Positions 24,057 through 32,634 of a stretch of DNA of 44,166 bases are shown piece by piece. The translations under genes and the position numbers were made by a program. The notes under the pieces are model-generated. The model searched no databases and was not told the DNA's origin. It saw only the letters and a list, made by a program, of their open reading frames with translations. The DNA comes from Oscillospiraceae bacterium (GTDB lineage: Bacteria > Bacillota > Clostridia > Oscillospirales > Oscillospiraceae), in assembly GCA_022793095.1 (NCBI GenBank), contig JAAWCD010000034.1, positions 1-44,166 of the forward strand. The letters are read 5' to 3'. The first letter of the stretch is position 1. Every line of letters starts with the position of its first letter.

Positions 24057-24467
24057 TCAAATCAGCACCCCTTCGCAGTGGTCGATTTCGTGCTGAATGA
24101 TTTGGGCCGTCCAGCCTGTAAAGGTCTTGAAGCGGGTCTGGAGCTTCTCATTTTGGTACTGTACTTTAATGGACTTCCAGCGCTTGGCCTTCCGGACGCC
24201 GGTGAGGGAGAGGCAGCCTTCCTCCGCCTCGTAGGGATCGGATCTTTTTATAACCTCAGGATTGAGCATTACCATGTATTTGCCCTCGTTGTCAAAGGCG
24301 ATGATCCGTTTGTTGGCACCGATCATGTTGGCCGCCATGCCCACACAACCGTCTTTGTGCGCGGCCAGGGTGTCCAGCAGATCCTGGGCAATGGCTAAAT
24401 CCTCCAAACCGGCCGGCTCAGCCCTTTGGGCAAGAAAGGCCTCATCTCTCATAATTTCTCGTACCAC
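24057..24467 (-). CDS. def: Peptide deformylase-like protein, variant active site
   Basis: The 136-residue protein keeps two of the three deformylase motifs: EEGCLSL (metal Cys) and QHEIDHCEG (two metal His and catalytic Glu). Motif 1 is altered: family members have GxGxAAxQ with a catalytic Gln, whereas here it is CVGMAANM, with Met in place of Gln and Cys for the first Gly. It may be a weak or specialised deformylase alongside a standard one elsewhere. I chose GTG 24467, preceded by GGAGG, over the longer frame to 24497. It is divergent from mutT. Confidence 0.85.
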   Translation of the reverse strand: MVREIMRDEAFLAQRAEPAGLEDLAIAQDLLDTLAAHKDGCVGMAANMIGANKRIIAFDNEGKYMVMLNPEVIKRSDPYEAEEGCLSLTGVRKAKRWKSIKVQYQNEKLQTRFKTFTGWTAQIIQHEIDHCEGVLI

Positions 24468-24582
24468 GGCACGGCACCTCCGATATAAATTTCCCACTGG
24501 GGGGAAACTTGTGCTATACTGACCGCAAAGCGGGAATATAAACGTTCATCCTGAAGAAAACGCAAATGAGGCGAAAGACAGC

Positions 24583-24975
24583 ATGAAGAAAAAAGTGACA
24601 GAGGTTGTGGCGGCGCTGATTTGGGAGGGGGACAGGTTCCTGATCTGCCAGCGCCCGGCCCACAAGGCCAGGGGGCTGCTTTGGGAGTTTGCGGGCGGCA
24701 AGGTGGAGCCTGGGGAGACAAAGGAACAGGCGCTTATCCGGGAGTGCGGGGAGGAGCTGGCCATTCTCCTTTCTGTAGGGACGGTGTTCATGGAGGTAGA
24801 CCACGATTATCCGGACCTGAATGTTCATCTGACGCTGTTCAACGCGGCGATTCTGGAAGGGGCACCTCAGATGCTGGAGCACAACGACATCCGATGGATC
24901 ACACGGTCAGAGATCCCGCAGTATGAGTTTTGCCCCGCTGATGTGACGATTTTGAGCAAGCTGCTCCGCGAATGA
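24583..24975 (+). CDS. mutT: Nudix hydrolase, MutT/8-oxo-dGTP diphosphatase type
   Basis: The 130-residue protein carries a full Nudix box, GGKVEPGETKEQALIRECGEEL, starting near residue 39. The flanking LLWEFAGGK and the C-terminal EHNDIRWITRSEI are typical of MutT-like sanitising enzymes that hydrolyse 8-oxo-dGTP. Substrate cannot be proven from sequence. It is convergent with the Crp/Fnr gene, with only 5 bases between stops, and divergent from the deformylase gene. A possible -10 (TATACT near 24512) lies upstream. Confidence 0.88.
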   Translation: MKKKVTEVVAALIWEGDRFLICQRPAHKARGLLWEFAGGKVEPGETKEQALIRECGEELAILLSVGTVFMEVDHDYPDLNVHLTLFNAAILEGAPQMLEHNDIRWITRSEIPQYEFCPADVTILSKLLRE

Positions 24976-24980
24976 GCGGA

Positions 24981-25625
24981 TCACCGCTCCCCCAGTCCCT
25001 CCAGGGCACCCCGATCCACCAGCCGCAGCAGCCGGTAGCCGGTCTCCACCCAGCCCTTTTTGGAAAACCGGCTGAGCACCCGGCTGACCGTCACCCGGCT
25101 GGCCCCCACGGCGGAGGCGATTTCATCCTGTGTGCAGGCCAGCGCCCCGCCCGGCTCCGGCTCCTGGGCCAGCAAAAAGGAGGCCACCCGCTGGTCTGCC
25201 GGACGGAAGGTGATGTCGTCCACATGGTCGGACAGCATGCGGACAGTCCGGGCCAGGTACTTGAGCAGGGCCATGGCCAGGGCCGGATCCCGGGCAATGG
25301 CCCGAGTCACTGTGTCCCGGTCAATGGAAACAATCTCACACCGGCCTGCGGCTACGGCGGAGGACACACGGGGGCAGGCGTCAAAAAAAGAGGCCTCTCC
25401 AAACAGGCTTCCCGCGGGATACAGCGTCAACGTCCGCTCCGTGCCGTCCTGGTCGCTGATGAAGCTCCGTACCCGGCCGGACACCAGATAGTAAAAATGA
25501 GTGGGCTCCGTGTCCTGCAAGTAAATGAGCTGCCCCTCGTCATAGCGCTGGGCAATGCGGCCCTGGGCCAGAGAACGCCAGGTGTCCTCAGACAGTCCCA
25601 GTTCCGTCAGGGAGAAATAGGCCAT
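24981..25625 (-). CDS. Crp/Fnr family transcriptional regulator
   Basis: The 214-residue protein has an N-terminal cyclic-nucleotide-binding-like barrel (residues about 25-125: QLIYLQDTEPTHFYYLVSGRV, GSLFGEASFF) and a C-terminal Crp-type winged helix (about 150-205: CTQDEIASAVGASRVTVSRVLSRFSKKGWV). It has no N-terminal cysteine cluster, so it is not an oxygen-sensing FNR. The effector is unknown. It is divergent from the leu operon, which makes leuC a candidate target, though no Crp-like palindrome stands out between them. Confidence 0.9.
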   Translation of the reverse strand: MAYFSLTELGLSEDTWRSLAQGRIAQRYDEGQLIYLQDTEPTHFYYLVSGRVRSFISDQDGTERTLTLYPAGSLFGEASFFDACPRVSSAVAAGRCEIVSIDRDTVTRAIARDPALAMALLKYLARTVRMLSDHVDDITFRPADQRVASFLLAQEPEPGGALACTQDEIASAVGASRVTVSRVLSRFSKKGWVETGYRLLRLVDRGALEGLGER

Positions 25626-25670
25626 GTCTCAGCCTCCTCTGAATTTAGAAGCTGTATTCCTAACGATTCA

Positions 25671-25700
25671 ATTGTATCACAGTTTACATTCTTTTTGCAA
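25671..25700 (-). promoter_or_regulatory. Promoter of the Crp/Fnr gene
   Basis: Read leftward: TTGCAA, 18 bases, TACAAT, about 45 bases before the start codon. No equally good rightward promoter for leuC was found by eye, and no leucine T-box or attenuator is apparent in 25701-25839. Confidence 0.65.
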
Positions 25701-25780
25701 GGGCTCTGTCATAATTCTTTCAGACATTCCGGAAAGGGGAGAACGCAAACGAAAGGCAGTCCAAGGGACAAAAGGAGGGC

Positions 25781-25815
25781 CGGTTTGAAGTTCTTTTTTG
25801 CTCGAGGAAAAGAAG
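25781..25815 (+). repeat. Intergenic palindromic element, partial copy H
   Basis: Only a right arm is seen: CCGGTTTGAAGTTCTTTTTT followed by GCTCGAGGAAAAGAAG, 24 bases before the leuC start. The left arm is missing or too diverged to see. Confidence 0.55.
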
Positions 25816-25839
25816 GACCAACAAAAGGAGGAAACAACC

Positions 25840-27102
25840 ATGGGAATGACCATGACCCAGAAGATTCTGGCAAAGCATGCCGGACTGGCTTCCGTGTCCG
25901 CCGGACAGCTCATTGAAGGCCGGCTGGACCTGGTGCTGGGCAACGATATCACCACCCCGGTGGCCATCACGGAGTTTGATAAGGCGGGCCTCACCCAGGT
26001 CTTTGACAAGGAGAAAATCGCCATTGTGCTGGACCACTACACCCCCTGCAAGGACATCAAGGCGGCCCAGCTGTGCGCCGCCGCCCGTTCCTTCGCTCAG
26101 CGCTTTTCCATCACCCACTTCTACGATGTGGGACAGATGGGCGTAGAGCACGCTCTCATCCCGGAGAAGGGCCTGGCGGCCCCTGGCGAGGCCATCATCG
26201 GCGCGGACTCCCACACCTGCACCTACGGCGCCCTGGGCGCCTTCTCCACCGGCGTGGGCTCCACGGACATGGCGGCAGGCATGGCCACGGGCCTTTCCTG
26301 GTTCAAGGTGCCCTCTGCCATCAAGGTCACGTTGACGGGCAAGCTCCGCCCCTATGTGTCGGGCAAGGACGTGATTCTGCACCTGATCGGGACCATCGGC
26401 GTGGACGGGGCCCTGTACAAGTCCCTGGAATTCACTGGGGACGGTGTGGCGGAGCTGGAGATGGATGACCGGTTCACCATCTGCAACATGGCGATTGAGG
26501 CCGGCGCGAAGAACGGCATTTTTCCGGTGGACGGGCGGACCCGTGCCTATCTGGACGGCCGGGTAGCCCGGCCCTGGGAGGCGGTGGAGGCGGACCCGGA
26601 CGCGGAGTATGACAGCGAAGTTGTCATCAACCTGTCTGAGCTGGAACCCACGGTAGCCCTGCCTCATCTGCCCTCCAACACCAGGCCGGTGAGCGCGGTG
26701 GCGGGCACACCCATTCAGCAGGTGGTCATTGGCTCCTGCACCAACGGGCGGCTGAAGGACCTGCGGGAGGCGGCGGCCATTCTGAAGGGGAAAACCGTGG
26801 CCTCGGGAGTCCGGTGCATTGTAATTCCCGCCACCCAGGCCATCTACTTGCAGGCCATGGAGGAGGGGCTGATTCAGACCTTCATTGAGGCGGGCGCGGC
26901 GGTGTCTACACCTACCTGCGGCCCCTGCCTGGGCGGACATATGGGCGTGCTGGCTGACGGCGAGCGGGCCATCGCCACAACAAACCGCAACTTCGTGGGC
27001 CGCATGGGTCCGGTCAGCTCGGAAATCATTCTGGCCAGCCCCGCTGTGGCGGCCGCCTCCGCGATTACCGGAAGCGTGACAGATCCTTGTTCCTTTTCTT
27101 GA
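25840..27102 (+). CDS. leuC: 3-isopropylmalate dehydratase, large subunit
   Basis: A 420-residue aconitase-family protein that with LeuD isomerises 2- to 3-isopropylmalate in leucine synthesis. The 4Fe-4S ligands are in GSCTNGR and [18 protein letters not shown] and [15 protein letters not shown] are family signatures. It is the shorter, archaeal-like LeuC form that pairs with a short separate LeuD, common in Clostridia. The leuB gene downstream supports leucine over homoaconitate. AAAGGAGG precedes ATG 25840. The last residues, CSFS-stop, are encoded by element I, so the natural C-terminus has been replaced. Confidence 0.93.
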   Translation: MGMTMTQKILAKHAGLASVSAGQLIEGRLDLVLGNDITTPVAITEFDKAGLTQVFDKEKIAIVLDHYTPCKDIKAAQLCAAARSFAQRFSITHFYDVGQMGVEHALIPEKGLAAPGEAIIGADSHTCTYGALGAFSTGVGSTDMAAGMATGLSWFKVPSAIKVTLTGKLRPYVSGKDVILHLIGTIGVDGALYKSLEFTGDGVAELEMDDRFTICNMAIEAGAKNGIFPVDGRTRAYLDGRVARPWEAVEADPDAEYDSEVVINLSELEPTVALPHLPSNTRPVSAVAGTPIQQVVIGSCTNGRLKDLREAAAILKGKTVASGVRCIVIPATQAIYLQAMEEGLIQTFIEAGAAVSTPTCGPCLGGHMGVLADGERAIATTNRNFVGRMGPVSSEIILASPAVAAASAITGSVTDPCSFS

Positions 27103-27286
27103 AAGATTGAACGGCACTTGCTTTTACGAAGTAAAAGCCTAGTGGAGTCCACACCCTTTAGGGTGAAAGGAACCGAAACGAACTTTAAACTGGTTCTACT
27201 TGAGATTGCAGACGCCTAAGACACACAAGGAAAAACGAAATTTTTCCAAAAATCTTTTTGCTTCTTTTCCTTTTCAAGAAAAAGAA
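27090..27286 (+). repeat. Intergenic palindromic element, copy I (with two-hairpin module)
   Basis: Splits leuC from leuD. The left end, CCTTTTCTTGAAAGATTG, covers the leuC stop. Hairpin 1 is GCTTTTAC-GAA-GTAAAAGC (27120-27138) and hairpin 2 CACCC-TTTA-GGGTG (27152-27165). GAACTTTAAACTGGTTCTAC follows (27180-27199), the exact inverse of the right-arm sequence of other copies. The far end is a palindrome with TTCCTTTTCAAGAAAAAGAAG before the leuD RBS. Compared with copy B, hairpin 1 has two compensated pair changes. Confidence 0.85.
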
Positions 27287-27313
27287 GGAGCAACAGAAGA
27301 AAGGACTGGATTT

Positions 27314-27799
27314 ATGAAGGTTTACAAATACGGCGACAACGTGGATACCGACGTGATTATCCCCGCCCGCTACCTGAACGCACCTGACGAGAAATCCCTG
27401 GCCTCCCACTGCATGGAGGATATTGACGCTTCCTTCGCTTCCACCGTAGAGGCTGGCGACCTCATTGTGGCCGGCAGCAACTTCGGCTGCGGCTCCTCCC
27501 GTGAGCATGCTCCGCTGTCCATCAAGGCCTGCGGCGTCAAGTGCGTCATTGCAAAGAGCTTTGCTCGCATCTTCTACCGCAACGCCATCAACATTGGCTT
27601 CCCCATCATGGAGTGCCCTGAGGCCGCGGAGGCCATTCAGCCCGGCAGCGCGGTCACGGTGGATTTCGCGTCGGGACTCATCAAGGATGAAACTACTGGA
27701 AAGACCTGGCAAGCCGCGCCATTCCCGGAATTTGTCAATGGCATCATTGAAAATGGCGGTCTGCTCAACTCACTGAAGGCTAGGGGCGCGGCAAAATAA
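27314..27799 (+). CDS. leuD: 3-isopropylmalate dehydratase, small subunit
   Basis: The 161-residue swivel subunit of isopropylmalate isomerase. It has YGDNVDTDVIIPARYLN at the start, GSNFGCGSSREHAPLSIKACG (substrate-binding loop), and SFARIFYRNAINIGFPI. Size fits the short archaeal-like LeuD. ATG 27314 has AAAGGA 8 bases upstream; the longer frame from 27200 is repeat sequence. Its TAA overlaps the next gene's ATG by one base. Confidence 0.94.
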   Translation: MKVYKYGDNVDTDVIIPARYLNAPDEKSLASHCMEDIDASFASTVEAGDLIVAGSNFGCGSSREHAPLSIKACGVKCVIAKSFARIFYRNAINIGFPIMECPEAAEAIQPGSAVTVDFASGLIKDETTGKTWQAAPFPEFVNGIIENGGLLNSLKARGAAK

Positions 27800-28149
27800 T
27801 GCAGACCATTATTATCAGTATGGATTCCCGTAAAATGGAGAATCCGGATTTAGACATCCGCTACACTTTGCCGGACCGCATTGAGGAATGGTCGAAGGGC
27901 GCAGTCCGGGATAACGGGTATGACTACATCGGAACATCGGGGGATATCCTCGCAGTTTGGCTCGAAACGGAATCGGCGGAGGAATGGTGGCCCAAAATCG
28001 TGGAACTGCTGAAAACAGAGCGGTTTGAGGAAAATGATCTGTCCCGAAGCGCTCAGGTGCTCGTCTCTCAGGAGGATGCCGCCGAGTATGACAGCTGCCG
28101 TCAGGTCTATCCGGAACGGAATGGAGGGGTGATACAACATGAACTATAA
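27799..28149 (+). CDS. Small protein of unknown function inside the leu operon
   Basis: The 116-residue, acidic, soluble protein is locked between leuD and leuB: its ATG overlaps the leuD stop (TAATG) and its 3' end overlaps the leuB start by 11 bases. It has no signal peptide or membrane segment. Visible features are [20 protein letters not shown] at the N-terminus and a Trp/Glu-rich stretch, [18 protein letters not shown] do not recognise the family. Tight coupling argues for a real gene made in step with LeuD and LeuB, but a role in leucine synthesis is only guessed from position. Confidence 0.8.
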   Translation: MQTIIISMDSRKMENPDLDIRYTLPDRIEEWSKGAVRDNGYDYIGTSGDILAVWLETESAEEWWPKIVELLKTERFEENDLSRSAQVLVSQEDAAEYDSCRQVYPERNGGVIQHEL

Positions 28150-29230
28150 AATCGCGCTGATTCGCGGCGATGGCATCGGCCCCGAGGTGGTGGGAGAAGC
28201 CGTCAAAGTGCTGAACACGGTGGGCGAGGTCTGCGGCCACACGTTCGCGTATACGGAAGTGCTGCTGGGCGGCTGTGCCACCGACGCTGTGGGCAAGTCC
28301 TACCCCGACGGCACCGCCGAGACCTGCCGCGCCTGCGACGCGGTATTGCTGGGAGCTGTAGGCGGTCCTAAATGGGGATCTGACAAACCGGCGGAGCAGC
28401 GGCCGGAGACCGCGCTGCTTGCCATTCGGAAGGACCTGGGGCTCTATGCCAACCTGCGGCCTGCGGTCCTCCGGCCTGCCATGGCGGAGGCCTGCCCGCT
28501 GAAAAAAGAGACGGCGGAACGGGGCATTGACCTGATGATGGTCCGGGAGCTGACCGGCGGCATTTATTTTGGCCAGCGGGAAAAGTACGAGACCGAAGAC
28601 CGGGGCATGGAAGCCGCTGACCGAATGGCCTATTCCGAGAAGGAGATTGAGCGCATCGGCCGCCGGGCCTTTGAGCTGGCCAGGCTTCGCCGGAGCAAGG
28701 TGTCCAGCGTGGACAAGGCCAATGTGCTGGAAACCAGCCGTCTGTGGCGGAGCGTGATGCACCGGCTGGCGGAGGAGTATCCGGATGTGTCCTATGAAGA
28801 CGTGCTGGTGGACAACTGCGCCATGCAGCTGGTTCGGGATCCGGGCCAGTTTGACGTGGTGGTCACGGAAAATATGTTTGGGGATATTCTCTCAGACGAG
28901 GCTTCCATGGTCACTGGCTCCATTGGCCTGCTGCCTTCGGCGTCTATCGGGGATGCCGCTCCCGGCCTGTACGAGCCCATTCATGGCTCCGCGCCGGACA
29001 TTGCGGGCCAGAACAAGGCCAATCCTATTGCCACCATTTTGTCCGTGGCTATGATGTTCCGCTACTCCTTCCACCTGGCGGCGGAGGCCGATCTGGTGGA
29101 ACAGGCGGTAGACAGCGTGCTGGCCGGCGGCTGGCGCACGCCGGACATTGCCAAGGCCGGGGAGACGGCCATCGGCACGGTGAAAATGGGCGATCTGATC
29201 TGTGAAAAGATTCGGGAACTGCATAAATAA
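28139..29230 (+). CDS. leuB: 3-isopropylmalate dehydrogenase
   Basis: The 363-residue NAD-dependent enzyme oxidises and decarboxylates 3-isopropylmalate. Motifs are [20 protein letters not shown] at the N-terminus, [10 protein letters not shown], the active site [10 protein letters not shown] with [21 protein letters not shown] (metal and NAD binding), and the C-terminal [14 protein letters not shown]. It ends the leuC-leuD-small ORF-leuB operon. leuA and the ilv genes are not in the window. The RBS lies inside the upstream small gene. Confidence 0.95.
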   Translation: MNYKIALIRGDGIGPEVVGEAVKVLNTVGEVCGHTFAYTEVLLGGCATDAVGKSYPDGTAETCRACDAVLLGAVGGPKWGSDKPAEQRPETALLAIRKDLGLYANLRPAVLRPAMAEACPLKKETAERGIDLMMVRELTGGIYFGQREKYETEDRGMEAADRMAYSEKEIERIGRRAFELARLRRSKVSSVDKANVLETSRLWRSVMHRLAEEYPDVSYEDVLVDNCAMQLVRDPGQFDVVVTENMFGDILSDEASMVTGSIGLLPSASIGDAAPGLYEPIHGSAPDIAGQNKANPIATILSVAMMFRYSFHLAAEADLVEQAVDSVLAGGWRTPDIAKAGETAIGTVKMGDLICEKIRELHK

Positions 29231-29434
29231 ACCCGTTTGGACAACGACTGCTGATGGATAGGCGTCCACTGCTGGCTTCAGACACATGGAACTGCATTTC
29301 TATCCTGCTTTTGGAAGGGTTTTCGAGGGAGAGGTCCCCTCATCCCAGAAGGGGGCGCTGTCCTAAGACGGTGGATGGAAAAGCGCCTTATGTGGCCGCT
29401 GCTTTATGAATTGGGGGAAGAGCGCAAGAAACAG

Positions 29435-29463
29435 TTGATTACAGCACAGCTTTCCGCTATAAT
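29435..29463 (+). promoter_or_regulatory. Sigma-A promoter of glnS
   Basis: TTGATT, 17 bases, TATAAT, 39 bases before the glnS start. The 29231-29434 part of the gap shows no convincing gene, terminator or structured leader. Confidence 0.75.
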
Positions 29464-29502
29464 AGGCAGGTACGAGAAACGCAGAAAAAGGAGTGAACCA
29501 CC

Positions 29503-31206
29503 ATGGCAGAGGAGCATAAGACCCCTGAGGCGGCCCCTGTGATGACCCAGAATTTTATCCATGATTTTATTGACGAGGATCTGGCCTCCGGTGGACAATA
29601 CGAGGGGATGACCGTCCACACCCGGTTTCCCCCGGAGCCCAACGGCTACCTTCACATAGGCCACGCCAAGGCTATTTTCATCGACTTCGGCACAGCTCAG
29701 AAGTACCGCGGCATCACCAATCTCCGGATGGACGACACCAATCCCACGAAGGAGGACACAGAGTACGTGGACGCCATTCAGGAGGATATCCGCTGGCTGG
29801 GCTACGACTGGGATGACCGGTTTTTCTACGCCTCTGACTATTTTGAGCGGATGTACGGCTGTGCTGTGGATCTCATTCAGCGTGGGCTGGCCTACGTCTG
29901 CGAGCTGACCCCGGAACAGTTTAAGGAGTACCGGGGCGATGTGTCCACTCCGGCCCGCTCCCCCTACCGGGACCGGCCGGCGGAGGAGTCTCTGGATTTG
30001 TTCCAGCGAATGCGTAGCGGCGAGTTCCCCAATGGCGCCATGACCCTCCGGGCCAAAATCGACCTGGCCAGCGGCAACTTCAACCTGAGGGACCCGGTCA
30101 TCTACCGCATTAACCATATGCACCACCACCGGCAGGGGGACAAGTGGTGCATTTACCCCATGTACGATTTCGCTCATCCCATTGAGGACGCCTTAGAGGG
30201 CATCACCCATTCCCTGTGCTCTCTGGAGTTTGAGGACCACCGGCCTCTGTACGACTGGGTGATTCAGAATTGTGACCTGCCTTCCCGGCCCCGGCAGATT
30301 GAGTTTGCCCGGCTGGGCATCAACTACACCGTCATGTCCAAGCGGAAGCTCCGCCAACTGGTGGAGGAGGGCCGGGTTTCCGGCTGGGACGATCCCCGGA
30401 TGCCCACCCTCTGCGGCCTGCGCCGCCGGGGCTATACCCCCGCGTCCATCCGGAACTTTTCCGAGCGCAACGGTGTGAGCAAAACGGCTTCTACGGTGGA
30501 GTTCGCCTTTTTGGAGCACTGCCTCCGGGAGGATTTGAACGAGACTGCCCAGCGGGTAATGGCAGTACTGCGGCCGGTGAAGCTGGTCATTGAGAACTAC
30601 CCCGCGGGGCAGCATGAGACGGTCACAGTGGAAAATAACCCTCTGGACCCCAGCGCCGGAACCCGTGAGGTTTCCTTCTCCCGAGAGCTCTGGATTGAGG
30701 CGGAAGACTTTCTTCCTGAACCGGTGCCCAAGTATAAGCGGCTCTATCCCAACGGGCCGGAGTGCCGGCTGAAGGGGGCGTACCTGATTCGCTGCACTGG
30801 CTGCAAGACCGGCGAGGCGGGCAATGTGACAGAGATTACAGCGGAGTATGACCCGGAGTCCCGGGGCGGGGACCCTGCCGACGGCCGCAAGGTGAAGGGA
30901 GCTACCATCCATTGGGTGGACGCAGCCACGGCGGTGGATGCGGAAGTCCGGCTGTATGACAATCTGTTTTCCGACCCGGACCCGGACGGCGGGGACAAAA
31001 ACTTTTTGGACTGCCTGAATCCCAACTCCTTGGAGGTGCTCAGCGGCGCGAAGGTGGAGGCCTCTTTGGCAAAGGCGGAAGCGCCCGCCTCCTTCCAGTT
31101 CCTGCGGCAAGGCTATTTCTGCGTGGACAACCGGGATTCCACTCCAGAGCGCTTGGTCTTTAACCGTTCTGTGGGATTAAAGGACAGCTTTAAGCCCAAG
31201 GGATGA
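29503..31206 (+). CDS. glnS: Glutaminyl-tRNA synthetase
   Basis: A 567-residue class I synthetase for tRNA-Gln. HIGH motif: [22 protein letters not shown]-like motif: [18 protein letters not shown] and the C-terminal beta-barrel anticodon domain (from about residue 355) are typical of GlnRS rather than GluRS. Many Firmicutes use GatCAB instead, so GlnRS here reflects the lineage or an old acquisition. AAAAAGGAGTGAACCACC precedes the ATG. It is transcribed alone and followed by element J and a terminator. Confidence 0.96.
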   Translation: MAEEHKTPEAAPVMTQNFIHDFIDEDLASGGQYEGMTVHTRFPPEPNGYLHIGHAKAIFIDFGTAQKYRGITNLRMDDTNPTKEDTEYVDAIQEDIRWLGYDWDDRFFYASDYFERMYGCAVDLIQRGLAYVCELTPEQFKEYRGDVSTPARSPYRDRPAEESLDLFQRMRSGEFPNGAMTLRAKIDLASGNFNLRDPVIYRINHMHHHRQGDKWCIYPMYDFAHPIEDALEGITHSLCSLEFEDHRPLYDWVIQNCDLPSRPRQIEFARLGINYTVMSKRKLRQLVEEGRVSGWDDPRMPTLCGLRRRGYTPASIRNFSERNGVSKTASTVEFAFLEHCLREDLNETAQRVMAVLRPVKLVIENYPAGQHETVTVENNPLDPSAGTREVSFSRELWIEAEDFLPEPVPKYKRLYPNGPECRLKGAYLIRCTGCKTGEAGNVTEITAEYDPESRGGDPADGRKVKGATIHWVDAATAVDAEVRLYDNLFSDPDPDGGDKNFLDCLNPNSLEVLSGAKVEASLAKAEAPASFQFLRQGYFCVDNRDSTPERLVFNRSVGLKDSFKPKG

Positions 31207-31214
31207 TATCTGAT

Positions 31215-31261
31215 GTTCTTTTTCTTGAAAGAAAAAGAACCAAAAAGAACTTTAAGCGGCG
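31215..31261 (+). repeat. Intergenic palindromic element, half copy J
   Basis: A perfect palindrome at 31215-31240 (half GTTCTTTTTCTT, centre GA), then CAAAAAGAACTTTAAGCGGCG. It matches the left end of copy G nearly base for base. A terminator replaces the second arm. Confidence 0.8.
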
Positions 31262-31266
31262 AACAC

Positions 31267-31313
31267 AAAAACAAATCCGAAGTCATGAAAACCATGGCTT
31301 CGGATTTGTTTTT
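31267..31313. terminator. Two-way terminator between glnS and nth
   Basis: Perfect 16-base arms AAAAACAAATCCGAAG and CTTCGGATTTGTTTTT around a 15-base loop. It serves both convergent genes and overlaps the first base of the nth stop codon. Confidence 0.9.
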
Positions 31314-31984
31314 CAATGAGGATACGTATCTGCGCTTTGCTTTTTGAATTCTTTTTTTGCATAAGTACACCAGGGGGTGAGTGGGCAAAGCCCGCACCGG
31401 GCCTCCCGTGCGGTGCACACCGCCCGGCCGTGGAGCACCAGCCGGTGGCAGAAATCATTAGACTCTTCTGGCGGCAGCACCCGGCGCAGCTGGTCTTCCA
31501 CCTTGGCCGGGTCCTTGGTGCCGTCAGTCAGCCCCAGCCGCCCGGTGATGCGGATGCAGTGGGTGTCCGCCACCACACAGCCCGGCTCTCCATAAATGTC
31601 GCCTCGAATGAGGTTGGCGGTCTTCCGCCCGATGCCTGGCAGCTTCAAAAGGCTGTCCATCTCTCGGGGCACCTTTCCGCCGTAGTCCCGCAGGAGCATC
31701 TGGGCACAGAGGACCAGGTCCTTGCTCTTGGTGTTGTAAAAACCGCAGGAGCGGATACACTCCCCCACCTCCGCCGGGTCCGCCTGGGCAAAGGCCTCCA
31801 GAGAGGGAAAACGGGCGAACAGCTCCGGCGTCACTTTGTTGACCCGTTCGTCCGTACACTGGGCGGACAGACGCACAGAGAACAGCAGCTCATAGTCCTT
31901 CCGGTAGTTGAGAGAGCAGATGCCCTCCGGATATAATTCCTTCAGCGCATTCACAATAGCCAGCGCGTCGTTTTTTTTGCTCAT
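31313..31984 (-). CDS. nth: Endonuclease III
   Basis: A 223-residue DNA glycosylase/AP lyase that removes oxidised pyrimidines. The helix-hairpin-helix LPGIGRKTANL with the catalytic Lys lies near residue 113, and the catalytic Asp in VADTHCIRI follows. The 4Fe-4S cluster is CX6CX2CX5C near the C-terminus (CTAREARCGLCPLTPWC). ATG 31984 has AAAGGCGGG upstream; the extra 12 residues of the open frame are unlikely. It follows a small unknown gene by 32 bases. Confidence 0.94.
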   Translation of the reverse strand: MSKKNDALAIVNALKELYPEGICSLNYRKDYELLFSVRLSAQCTDERVNKVTPELFARFPSLEAFAQADPAEVGECIRSCGFYNTKSKDLVLCAQMLLRDYGGKVPREMDSLLKLPGIGRKTANLIRGDIYGEPGCVVADTHCIRITGRLGLTDGTKDPAKVEDQLRRVLPPEESNDFCHRLVLHGRAVCTAREARCGLCPLTPWCTYAKKEFKKQSADTYPH

Positions 31985-32016
31985 GGTTTCCCGCCTTTCC
32001 CAGTCTGTCCCGTGGC

Positions 32017-32430
32017 TCACAGCGCGTCGCGCAGGAGGGACAACAGCGCGGCTGTGTCCACGTCCTGGGCCTCAAAAAACTGCCTCATCCGGCGCGAAAG
32101 GTGGTTGGCCCGCCGGAACGCCTGCTGAGCCTTGGGCCGCAGATCCGAAGCGGCCGGCAGATCGTCCAACATGTCGCTCAGCCCGCCCCGCAGCTCAGAC
32201 AAGGACAGGTACACGGCGGCAACCTCATTCTGGGTGAATTCCGTCTTCCGCTTCCGCAGCTTGCTCCGGCTGGAGATGATGCAGTCCAAAATCGTATCTG
32301 ACGAGGTTTGCGCGATGGGGTCCCTGATGGACCGGCGCAGCTTTTGCAGATTTTCTGTCATGGCATCCAGCGCCTGTAAAAGCAGCGCTGTCTCATCGGG
32401 ATTCAGATCCGGCATCGGAATTTCTGTCAT
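32017..32430 (-). CDS. Hypothetical helical protein upstream of nth
   Basis: The 137-residue soluble protein is rich in Leu, Arg, Asp and Ala and looks fully helical (ETALLLQALDAMTENLQKL, SSRSKLRKRKTEFTQNEV, KAQQAFRRANHLSRRMRQFF). No family recognised. ATG 32430 has GGGGGAACTGAT before it; the longer open frame to 32589 has no RBS. It is probably cotranscribed with nth. No link to DNA repair can be claimed beyond position. Confidence 0.72.
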   Translation of the reverse strand: MTEIPMPDLNPDETALLLQALDAMTENLQKLRRSIRDPIAQTSSDTILDCIISSRSKLRKRKTEFTQNEVAAVYLSLSELRGGLSDMLDDLPAASDLRPKAQQAFRRANHLSRRMRQFFEAQDVDTAALLSLLRDAL

Positions 32431-32634
32431 ATCAGTTCCCCCACTTTCTTTTCTCAGAGGCGATGTCAAAGGCCAGATCCGCAAGGAAAAAAACTGTCCC
32501 TGGCAAGGCAAAAAATCACTTCTTGAAACAGTGTAACATGTTCGCGGGCGTTTGGCAAGGCAATCCGGTGGGGGTTGTCGGATTGTCAAAAAATTTCGCA
32601 GGAGTTTACCCGAGAAGATGTACCCAGGAAAGGC

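Noticed and set aside
22635..24398. 587-codon open frame opposite the alpha-amylase
   Set aside because: Antisense shadow spanning two real genes and their gap; no recognisable domain.
25701..25839. Leucine T-box or attenuator ahead of leuC
   Set aside because: No TGGAACCGCG-type T-box, leader peptide with Leu codons, or terminator/antiterminator pair could be seen.
29231..29502. Possible short gene between leuB and glnS
   Set aside because: Short frames here lack an RBS and resemble no protein; only the glnS promoter is convincing.
3612..31261. The recurring repeats as a CRISPR array
   Set aside because: Copies are kilobases apart, vary in length and form inverted arms; there are no regular spacers and no cas genes.
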